Below are positions 40,301 through 52,300 of a DNA stretch of 64,000 nucleotides, piece after piece (within the stretch, counting starts at the first letter, position 1; each line of letters begins with the position of its first letter). Origin of the DNA: Paratinospora sagittata (Eukaryota > Streptophyta > Magnoliopsida > Ranunculales > Menispermaceae); contig CM069593.1 in NCBI GenBank assembly GCA_035771175.1, positions 46,747,554-46,811,553 on the forward strand, given 5' to 3'. The notes beneath the pieces were generated by a model. It was not told the DNA's origin, did no database searches, and saw nothing but the letters and a program-made list of their open reading frames with translations. A program made the position numbers and the translations under genes.

Positions 40301-43300
40301 AGTGTTCTACCAATTTAAGGAATATGTAATTATATGAAGTTAAGGCACTTAAAAGTCTTATACCATTTAATCTTCATATAAATTTTAATGTGATCTAATT
40401 TTTACAAGGATAGGTTCTTCAACAAAAAATTAGGTATAGTAACTAATTATCCTAAAAATCATATCCTAGAGAAAGGTGGATTTAAAATGGAAAATTTTGA
40501 AGTATTATGGTGTAGATTTGTCGCGGAAGCAATAACGAAAATACTCAAAAAATAAACCAAACTAAATTGTATTGAATAAATTATTCAAAAAAAATAAAAA
40601 AATTATATTCATCTATTAAATTTTGTAATTGGAGCTCCTTATATAATGATAACTCTCCTAAAACATCTTAGAAACTAACTACAACACCTGAAAATAAGTT
40701 TCCTAACCTATCTATAACATAAAAAGCAACTTCCTAATCTTATTAGAACTCTATTTAGACACTTCTAAACACTTTTTAATACACTTAAATAATAAAAACG
40801 AATTTTAAAAACTATCTATAACTACCACTAAAATATAAATATACCAAAATAAAAACTTCTCTAAAAAAATAAAAAATAAAAAATAAAAAACAATAAAAAA
40901 AAACATTTAAAAATACGTTATACATCATTCCCTCCTTGTTAAAAAGAATTTGTCCTCGAATTCGAAGCACCGCCAGAAGAATCATTGTAGTACGGAGCAA
41001 GGATCGAAAAATCAATTTCGACTTGACTTCGGTCATTTGAAAATTGGAATTAATTCGGAGAAGTTTAATTCGACATGGAGAATTTTTATAAAAATTCGCT
41101 AAATTAGAGAAGTTTAGAGAATTTTTGCATATATGCTTAAATATTTAGATTTATTGTAGTATAAGCTAAAAACTACTATAGATAGACACTTTTAATACAT
41201 AAAAATATCAATAAGTGACCTAACAAAATCAGTCTTCTTAAGTGGGTTGGTGAATTTGAAATGGTGGCTTTTGGTCATAATTTCTTTTCTTTGTTTTGAT
41301 ATTTAATTTTGTGATGCTTGCTTCTCGACCATATACTTTGCTAGTTTGAATTCCACCATGCTTAATTTATTATTTAAATGTATTATTTTTTAATCTTGTT
41401 TTATAAGAGTTAAGTTAACTAAAAGAATATGGCTTTGGGAGCTCTTTTAATTTATTTTTAAGTTTTTATCTTATGTCAATTTTATTTATTTATTTTTTGC
41501 TTCTTTTCTTCTCTTGTTGGTAAAGCACATCCTATAAATTACATAATTTGTTAGCTTGTTAAATTTTTTTTTTAAATTTATACTGCTATGTTGGTTGATG
41601 AAGTTGAAAATAATACATAATTATTGGTATTCTTTGTTTTCTATTGATGAAATAACATTTTTTTTACTTCTTTGTCAAATTTCATCAAATTTTATCAAAT
41701 ATTGTCGAATTTTATCGAATTTTTTGCATTTTTTAATTGTAAAATAAAAATTTTATCGAATTTTATTGAGTTATTTCAACGAATTTTTGCATTTTTTATT
41801 TTACATCCACTTCTCACTTCGGTGGTAAAAAAAAGGGAAAAAATTCGTGGAAGTTCGCCGAATTTTGAGGAATTTTTGAACCATGGTACGGAGGACGTCG
41901 CATAATAAAAATATCATGTGTGAAAATTCCTAGGCAACTGCATCTTGTACGTTGTTGCACTTGATCTAAATTTGGTGGCCACAAGTAATACAAGCTCCTG
42001 ATCTAAAACTTATTTGAAATATGATTTTTCTTCAATTGCAAATAACCAATCCATTATTTCATTAGGTTGAAGATTATCATGAAAACTCCTTTGATCAGCA
42101 AACTAGTTCTTATGCTCTTCTCCGATCCACGCATCTCCCTCTTTAGCTTTTTGATCACCCAAACATAAATTTTGAACAACCAGAAGTTCCTCCTTGTCAC
42201 CATAAACCATCTCTTCCTCAATATCATCATGATATTCATCAAATATTGTTGGTTTACCATGGTCATCATATTGCTCATCATTCGCATTAATAAGAATATT
42301 CTTACCCGATAATTGTGGAATTTGAAAGCCCCCTTCATTAACAAACGGTTTTTCAAACCCTTCATCATTCCAGTCATCTATGTCAGTTGGTGTGGAATGA
42401 ACCTCATGGCGAGGTCGTGGTGCTAGCAAGTGCCAACGATTACAGCCATTCCGGCGATCTAGATTAATCGCATGGGATTGGTCGGATTCAGACCCCTGCT
42501 CCGAATCGTGGAGTGAAACTGCAGGATTGTTGTGTTAACCCACAATTTTCTTCTTGTTTTGGACATCGACTGACTTTTGAAGTTGTAGCCGCGTCAACGT
42601 CAAGCATAAAACAACTTTCTGCAGTTGATTCACGACTTTAGCATTATTGGTGATCAATTCTTCAAGTCGATCGACTAAAGAATTGATTGCGAGTCTTCCT
42701 CTTCTCTTCGACGCCATTGACGAAAAAGGGCAAGATCGAACTTGTCTCTGATACTAATTTGATGTAGATTCGTCACGAAAGCAATAACAAAAATACTCAA
42801 AAAATAAACTAAATTAAATTGTATTGAATAGATTATTCAAAAAAAAATAAAAAAAATTATCTATGTCTATTAAATTTCGTAATTGAAGCTCTTTATATAG
42901 ATAATTCCCCTAAGACATCTTAGAAACTAATTAGAACACCTAAAAATATGTTTCCTAACCTATCTATAGCATAAAAGCAACTTCCTAATCCTATTAGAAC
43001 TCTATTTAGACACTTCTAAACATTTTTTAATACACTTAAATAATAAAAACGAATTTTAAGAACTATCTAGAACTACCACTAAAATATAAATATACCAAAA
43101 TAAAAACTTCTCTAAAAAAAGAAACTAAAATAAAAAAACATTTTAAAATACGTTATACATCACATTATTTTTTGTTTTAATTAGAAAATAATAGGATTAA
43201 GTTACATATTTTAAAATTGGCAAGTTTTTTTTGTTAGAATGAACCTCTTTGATGTGATGATATGGTTGCATACATTGTCCCTTCTCTGGACCTTACAATG

Positions 43301-46300
43301 CCAAAAGTGTCACACCCTGGGTTGCACAGCGTGCCCCCTACCCAGGTGCGGGCGCACCCCCTTGGGGCGAACGTCTAGCCATAGTACCACATAATATTGT
43401 CCTATCGCCATGTAGCAACCCAACCGCAGCTGGTCTACATCGAAACGATTATTTATCCCTACTATTCACTCATGAATAGTAAAGGGCCTCCCCCAGAATC
43501 GAACTCGAGACCTCCCTTAAGGAGTCTAATTTCGCATTCTGAGTAACCATTGAGCCAATGGTTCAGTGGCTACTCCAAGTGCGAAATCTAACCTCTTAAA
43601 GGGGAGCTTGCGAGTTCGACTTGGGGGGAGGCCCTTTACTATTCATGAATAGTGGGGGTAAATGATCTAGTCCGTTACTAGGGCCCTATTGGGTATCGCG
43701 AATTCGGCTAGATGTGACAATATTATGTGGTACTATGGCTAAGCGTTCGCCCCGAGGGGGTGCGCCCACACCTGGGTAGGGGACACGCTGTGCAACCCAG
43801 GATGTGACAAAAAGCCTCGTGCATTAGGTATGCCCTTTTATGTTTAAAAGCTAAGGTGGTGCTTAGTAACTCTAATTCGAACCTCTAATTTCTCCAAACT
43901 TTAATTAAAATAGAGGTTGGATGATTAGAGTGTTTGGTAATAATTTGTCTACCTCTAAATAAAAGAGAGGTTGACAAATAGTAAAGGTTAGACCTCTAAA
44001 ATAAAAAGCAAAAAAAGTTTGCTTTATCTTGTAGATGTTTATTTTCTACTTGTAGTAGAGGATGATCCAACTATATTAGGAATAATTTGTAACATACCAA
44101 ATTTGCATTAATCATTATATAGAATAATTTGTCACAACTCAAACTTAGTAAGTGATAATTAATATAAAATAATTTTTAATTTAACGAAATATAGCATATG
44201 ATTACAATATAATAATTAATTCCTTATTTTAATTTTTTAAAATAAGAGGTTGGAGTATTTTTGGTACCAAACAACACTTTTTTTTCAAATAAACTATTAT
44301 AAAAGTAGAGTTAATTTTTTTAGAACTAAAAATTTTAGAACCAAAAAAAGTAGAGTTACCAAACACTATCTAAATTATTTCTCATTCTATGTCAAGCTTT
44401 CTAAATTTCAAGTTGTAAATTGTTGAAAGCATCATACAAAATGGAAATACTAGGAATTATTTTGATTTGTGTTAATTAATGCTACTTCTTGCCATTTTTT
44501 TTTAGTTGAATAATTTGTCGATTTTTTATTTATTTATTTGTTTAGTATTCTTATTATTGTTAATAAAATTAAAAATATATTACTAGTAGGGGGTGTTTTG
44601 GAGGATGAAAGGCTAAGACAAGATTTTTTAGCCCTTTAAGAGATGGCACTTTTTATCTTCAGCTAAATGAAAGGAAATAATCCTTAAAAAGTAGAATAGT
44701 TGATTATGGTTGTCCTAAAGCTATAAACATAAACTAATTTCAAAAAATTAATTGAAAAGACAAAATTTTAATATGAAAAAGTGAGGCGTAACCCTCGCTA
44801 TCCTTTACTTTATGAGGTGTAAGCCTCGTTATTTGACTTTAGGGCTCAATCCTCAAGGCTTTTTTGGGGCATCTCATTTTGGGTTGCAGCTTGAGGCGTA
44901 TGCCTCAAACGCTTTCTAAAACCATAGTCTAGACCATCATCTTTTTTTTTTTTTTTTTTTTTTTAAGAAGTAACAAAATAATATTTATTAATATCAAGAG
45001 AAAACAGGCTACAAGAGTACCAGAGGTACTCAACTAACACCACCCAGCAGGCAAAAGACCCCACCAAAACATAAGAAAACCGAGCAAAAACAAGAGCACA
45101 AGCTATACACACGTCGACCAGTTTCTAGCCCATTCCCCACAAGAAAAGCCACCGGCCAATTTGGAGCTAGATATCCATGAGCTTGCAACCCGAATAGCCT
45201 TATAAAACATATGGCCCTCTAATCTGGAAGAATCTTGGAATATCCCAAGGTTTCGTTCCAACCAAAGGCACCCCAAGGTCGCACAAGAGGCAATTCTTGC
45301 AATATTCTTAATCCTAGACCATCATCACCATCCTAATTGGTTCCCCCTCATTTGATATCCAATTGAGCCTACTTCTACCATTTCTCAATATGCCCTTTGG
45401 CTTAATTTTGGGATAATTTCACAAACCTCTCCTGAGGCTTCAATAATTTTTAAAAGTACCCTATGTAGTTTGCTAAACATCACTTACCTCCTCTACAAAA
45501 GTTTTAATGCATATGTTGCTCTTATAATTTTCATAGATTAAAAGTTTTAAATTTTAAAATGATAAAATTAAATGTTCCGTGATTCATAAGTGATTATTGA
45601 AGTTATATGTAATTTTTTTTTGATGAATTATTGAGGCATTAAATATCTAGTAGCTTCAAATTTGTTTGAGTAGTTCCTTTGATGGGTGCATACGGAGGTG
45701 TTGAGTAGTAATAGGTTTCGAGTTGTTTCGAGTGTGATGCATACTTCTTCAAATATTATAATGCATATAGAGATAAGTGATGAGTAACCGTATTTTTTTG
45801 CTCAGGTTTGTGGTCTTGCACAAAAGCATCTGTCCTCGTGTCCCTTTTTTCTTTTGGAAGCATGTGTTTCCTCTGTCTTTTTTAGTGTATTTTGGTGATT
45901 ACTACTCTATTTGATCAGTCAATTTAATTCAAATTCATTGACCGTGCCTTTTTACTTCTCAGATACAACTAGCAGTCACTCCCAAAGTAGAAGGTATCCT
46001 AAATATAGTTGGTGTGAGGTGGAAATTGTCAGATTCAGTGGTTGGGTATCACGATTTTGATTCCAATCTATTAAAGAGGAAAAATGTCAAAGGAAGAAGA
46101 AAAGCTAGGCATTCTCCAAACAGTACTCTGACATTTACTGTGATTAAGGTGCATAGTTGTTATGGTCTTTTTCTTGGTATTTTTAATACAGTGAAGTGAA
46201 TAGCAAGATATTTTCCTTTTCTCTGTCATTTGCCATTTTGGAATAAATTCCACATCTTTTATACCAGAGTCTACCAAGGCTGGAGGGTTGCATTCAACAT

Positions 46301-49300
46301 CCACCTAGAAAAGCATACTCTGGAGAATTACAACGTCTTGTTCTAGAGCTGAGAAATCAATCAAAATTTCCAGTGAAGGTAGGGATGTACAGCTTTCTGA
46401 TTAGTACTGAATGTAGCATTTTTATGCCTTTTGGGTAGTAATATGTGTAGAGTTTCCTTCGATAAATCTATGTCGAACAAGTTGACAGTGTTTGAAAAAA
46501 GTTGAAATTGGAATTGCATTACGCAAAAGCAAGTTCTTCTCAAACGAAGCATTTATTTTCATTTACTTACATATGGGTATATAGTCTCATATTTATAAGT
46601 GATACTTAGTTATTTAGGTACACTACAGGAGAACTATCATGCTCAGAAAATAAGGTTCTCTGGTTTCCTTTTAGAGCCAAAACTATTCTAAACTATGGGC
46701 ATTCTTTTGGTACTCTACTTGTATCTCATGATTTTCATTAACAAGAAGTGATGACACAGGCATTCAAATGTATGGTTCACTCAACTAGATCAATCTGTGA
46801 ACATTGGAATAATCATTATTGGGTTATTAAAACTAGCTCTTTCCATATTGTTGCGTTATTATGAATGTTCTTCTTTACGTTGTGCTATGAGATTACTAAA
46901 CAGTGATGCCTAACGGAGTGCTATATGTTATTGGATAATTCATCTCTTCTTTTGGTTGTGGAATATTGCGAAATGAAGTACCGGTTTGAATATTTGTTGT
47001 ACAGAATCTCTTAATTTTAAATTACTTAAAAAAATTTAGTCAATTGTGATATATGGGTGGCAATTATTCTAATTGATTGTCAGTCCTAATGATTTCTATT
47101 AAAATCCAGAAACTTAAAAATGGAGATGTGATTCCTATACTCATTCTGATAGAGCTTTAAATAAAATATTGCTCTCTTTAAGGGAGCCTCAGGATGTCGC
47201 CCTCAATACTCTTCCTAAAGGGTTGGTTATATGCGCAATAATATGTGAGTAACTATAATGTGAGAACCGGGGCTTTCATTTAATAAATATTTTTTGAAAA
47301 ATTATTATTTATCTTCAATTTTTAATAAGGTAAGAGGAGATGTTTGCATCCATTACCTTATAACTTGCATATATATATGTATGTGTGTGTGTGTGTGTGT
47401 GTGTTCTCAATCTCTCTGTTTAAGCTATATAATACCATATATGTTATTGTTTTTTGTTTAATGATCATGTAGCATCAGTTGCTAGTATCCTTTTGCAGAA
47501 TATGAGGATGAAGATCAGTGATCCAAGATTTCTAAATCCTGGAAGCATTGATGACATGAAGATAGAGTTCCCTGTTTGCCTAGAAAAGCAGATAAATTGT
47601 CAGCAAAGTAATATGCAGGCTAACATTGTTCGAGGCTCTAATGGCCTTTTGTTTTCCTTCCCTGAGGTCAGTATAGATGTTTTATCTGTTTTTATTTATT
47701 TCCTTATTTTGTCAATAATTGTAAACATAAGTGGCAAAGAGGAAAGTACAAGAAAAAGGATAGAAATGGCCTAATGAAAGTGACACGAGAAAAATAGAGG
47801 CAGACAAGGTAAAAAAAAAAGCTAGGGCCTACCACAAAACCTATGTGTTATCCCATCTAAATATGAAACGAAACATCCAAAAAATGGATTGCACTCAGTC
47901 AAATTAAATTTGACCATGAAAGAAGAAAAAGGCCTTAATTCAAGACCACAATATGAGCTACCTCCTCCTTTCTTAGCCAAATTCTCTAACTAAGCACAAA
48001 CAAAAGGAGCTCCAAAGTCTTATGCCTCTGTACAAGATAGCTTTGAGAATCTCAACTGTTGTTGTTGGTTTTTTTTTTTTTTTTTTTTTTTTTTAGCAAA
48101 AGTGAAGGTGTTTATTAATTTACTCGTATAGCAGCATACAAATATGGAAGCAAGCACCAGAAGTGCTTGACATTATGAAGCACTACAACTGATACTCCCC
48201 ATAGCTTAAACCAATTAACAACTAACCACCAGATCATTGCGTCTGATGAAGACAATTAGACCAGCTTAAGCACCAATCGGACAGTGACAGATCGTTAACT
48301 ATGGACGAGGCAAAAACCCATGTGCTAGCCAAATCTAATTTCTTCTCAAACTTGAGCCCCCTCCTTGGTCACGTTGTTGAAGACTCTATTCTTTCGTTCA
48401 AGCCAAAGGGACCATAATGTTGCATATGATATTTTGTTCTCAAATCTCAATTGATGTTATATGTCTCATAATCTTGTGATAAACCCAACTTACAACTGAA
48501 ACAACTACAAATGTTAAAAAATCTCAACTGTTAATACCTGTTGTATCTTGTGAAAAGTTGTCTTACTGTTGAACCCAGCAGAATCACAATCAACGTGGAA
48601 ACAATATCATAACCCCAGAACATTTATTAAGAGTATGGTGTGATGGCCTTAGATCATGGTTCTCGGCTATGCAGTTGTGAGATAGCAATAATAATTATCA
48701 GGGTTTGATTGAAAACCAGACTCTGAATAATCTCTATATTGTTTGTCTTCATGGGTGAAGAAATAAATTAAAAAGTACAGTGGAAAAGAGAATACAACTA
48801 TTCACGGTCCTGAACTACTTGCAACCTTTTTTTATTTGTATCTGAATTTTCTAATTGTTGTTGGAGAATTTTGGGATATAGTATGATGTCAGAATTTTAT
48901 TTGTATCACCCGTATTAATCTTCCCATGGGTAATTGCCCATCCTAAGAATTTAACCTTTGATGGCACCTGTGCTTTCGATATTAATTCATGAAAAAAGAA
49001 AGAGGATACATTAGGGACATCAATAATAACTGCAAAGAAAAACTTAGTCTAAAACGAACCCGAGGTATCCCAAGGCCAAAGAATTCTATCACTATTGGAT
49101 GTTAGATGACATCCCTCGAGAAAGCTAAGCAAGGACATTAAATCCTGCTCGACCCTAGGAGATAGCCTACCCCTCAAATGCAGATCCCAAGACAGAAGGC
49201 CCTCACCACACCTCACAAACTCAGAGATAAGTCTATTATGGAGAGAGGACCGACTAAATAGAGAAGGAAATAGAGATTGAAAGGTATAATTCCCACACCA

Positions 49301-52300
49301 CGAATCTTCCAAAAAAGGGATAAAATTGCCACCCCCCAAGTTTAACTTGATTAAAAGAAGAAGAAAGGATAAACAGAAGAAATGAATTTTCAGGGGCTTC
49401 TGTAGGCCAACCTATTGGCCACTCCAGCATCCCGTAGATTATCCCGTAACCCATGCCTGCTTCTGATCACCTTCCCCCACAACTGCTCTTGTTCATTAGG
49501 AAATCGCCATAACCATTTTCCAACCAAGGCTTGGTTACAGACTGAAATATTCCCAATTCCCAAACCACCCTGATCCATCTTCTTCTTAATCATGTGCCAT
49601 GATACTAGATGAGATCCGTGTGCCTTATCCAAATAGATTTTCTTTCATGTATCAGTTCTTGTAAAGCAAGTTCAAATTTTGCCTATTAGAAAATAGGGGC
49701 TATAACCAAAAGGCATTCCCATGACTTCTGAAAGCTTGTTCCGCTAACTGCTTGGAGTCACTTTGTATTATGAGGTTTGGGCCATCCAACGATGCTGCAA
49801 TTTCCCTATTTCTGCCTAAGCATAAGAAATTGGCAGGTTCGTGACTATTAGTTTGGTTACCGGATTCAGGTCTAAAGATTCCACTCAAACCGACATTTCC
49901 TTTCTTGAATGAGTGCTCATCTTGATTTAACCCATTGGTGGGAATCCAAGATGTAGCATGCGGCTCCTATCCCATGTATTACTCCCAAATCAACAACTTA
50001 ACAAAGCCTTTTTCCAACTACATGAGGTTGATTCCATGAGTGCATGTCCTCCACATGAAGTACGTTCATCATTCATGTTATAGTTGATTTAACAAAGTTT
50101 TTATGTTGGTTGTTAGCTATGCAAGTGATACACCCCTCATCCATCCGTGCATCACGTAACAAAATCTTTTTCCAACAACTTAACAAAGCCTTTTTCCAAC
50201 TACATGAGGTTGATTCCATGAGGACATCTCCTCCACATGAAGTACGTTCATCATTCATGTTATAGCTGATTTAACAAAGTGTTATGTTGCTTGTTAGCTA
50301 TGCAAGTAATACACCCCTCATCCATTCGTGCATCACGTATCCATATTTGAAGTCCTTCCACTATGTTGCATGCAATACTAAAATTTGTTACAACGGGAAG
50401 GGTTGCTACATTAACCTTTCTGATCGCACTCTAATTAAATGCGATGGATCACAGTTGCTAAGGAGCCTAGCTTCCATCTCTATAATTAATAGCTTGTTAT
50501 AGTTGCAATTCTATGATTGATAGCTTGTCAAAGCTGCAATGAGTACACTTATTTTTGAAAAAGAAACAAGTATATATTTATTGTATAAAAGTATGTTTAC
50601 ATAATGGAAACCATACTTGATCCAAAGACCAATTATCCATAAATCATTACATCATGCAAGAACCCCAATTCCTATACCAATCAATAATGGAAAAATCACC
50701 CGCGAATCTAGTTGTGGAGACCTAACAAGCAGCAAGCATTATGCATTAATACTTCATCCCACAAGCTCCAAAAATCTTTTGTATCGTTTTGGAAGATACG
50801 CTTATTCCTCCAACCACGTAGCCCATGTTGAAGCCAGCATGATAATTTTACCTATCTCAACTATCCTCCTAGAATGAATTGAGAATCTTGGTGTCGAAAT
50901 TCCATCCTCAAATGAAGATGGGGGAATTAATAAGCCATTGCAAGCATGGGACAATCTTTCCCATATAAATTTGATCCAAGCACATTGACCATAAAGATGA
51001 TCAATTGATTCTTCACCATTCTTACATAAAGTGCATTAGTGAGGAAATAAACATATATATGGAAACCGTTTCTGCAACATATCTGTTGTGTTTAGCTTCC
51101 TATTAAGTAGGGTTCACCCAAAAAATTTAACCTTAGATGGAGCATGTGCAGTCCACAAGCATGGAGCGGAATGGGAAGCGATGGAGTGTTGGCCATCAGA
51201 GAGGGTATCAAAAAGTGATTTACAATTAAATATTCCAGAAGAAGAAAGGGACCATCTAAAACCATCCTCTCCTTGAGAGAGTCTAATATTTGCTAATAAA
51301 GCTAACAAATCTTCAATTTGGCCTAGAGTTCTAGATGGGAGTGGGCGGAAAAAGTGGAAGTTCCAATATGTACTTGGGGATAAGCCCATGTCATCATGTG
51401 TGTTAACAAATTGGGCAATAGCTTGTTGGTGTAATGATGATAGTTGGTACAACCGCGGGAAGCGCGAGGCCAAAGTGGACTATCCTAACTATTTATCTTC
51501 CCAGAATCGAAAAGACAAGCAATTACTTAGTGATGTTGAGATGTGTGGGCTAAATTTGGGATTGAGGGGGGAATGAATTTCCATGGGCGTCTACAAGTGG
51601 TGGAAGGAGAAGTACCAATGTCCCAACCTACACGTGACTCCCCATGAATGCTTTTAATAACCTGAGCCCACAAGGATTGTCTGTCTTGAGAGATTCTCCA
51701 CAACCATTTTATTGCCAAAGCCTCATTTCTCTTAATCAAATTACTTATTCCCAGACCTCCTCTGCATACTGGCAACTGAACCACCTGCCAATTAACCAGA
51801 TGACAATTATTTTCCACACCTTTCCACAGAAAAGACCTGAATTTTCTTTATCCACACCTTCCAATAAGTACACTTTGCTTCCACTTACCAAAATCTTCCC
51901 TTCTCTTCATGACAAGTTGCTACTTCCATGAATACTCTTTATTTCCACTTCCCAACTTCTTCCCCATCTCGTCTTTAGGCTTCATCTCTTGACAATACTT
52001 ACATGCATAGTAATTTTGATTCTCACGTGCTTAGGGAATCTAAATATTGACATAAAGCATAATTGTAGCAAAATAAAGTGTCAAGAAAACGACATTAAGT
52101 GGGCTCTTACAATCAAGGATCAAAAATTCGATTTCGACTTGACTTCGGTCACTTGAAAATTGGAATTAATCAGAGAAGTTTATTTCGACATGGAGAATTT
52201 TTGTAAAAATTTGCTAAATTAGAGAAGTTTAGAGAATGTTTGCATATATGCTTAAATATCTAGATTTATTGTAGTATAAGCTAAAAACTAATATAAATAG

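Larger units (their letters stand above)
40508..43162 (-). mobile_element. Non-autonomous LTR retrotransposon with nested hAT element
   Basis: LTRs at 42760-43162 (5') and 40508-40927 (3') start TGATGT-like and end TACATCA on either strand. Flanks are TATTA and CATTA. On the minus strand the 5' LTR is followed by TAGTATCAGAGAC, close to the tRNA-iMet site, and the 3' LTR is preceded by AAGGAGGGAA. Only a gag-like region remains inside; no pol. It was later split by the hAT element at 40998-41885. The gag style suggests a Ty3/gypsy relative rather than copia. Confidence 0.8.
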
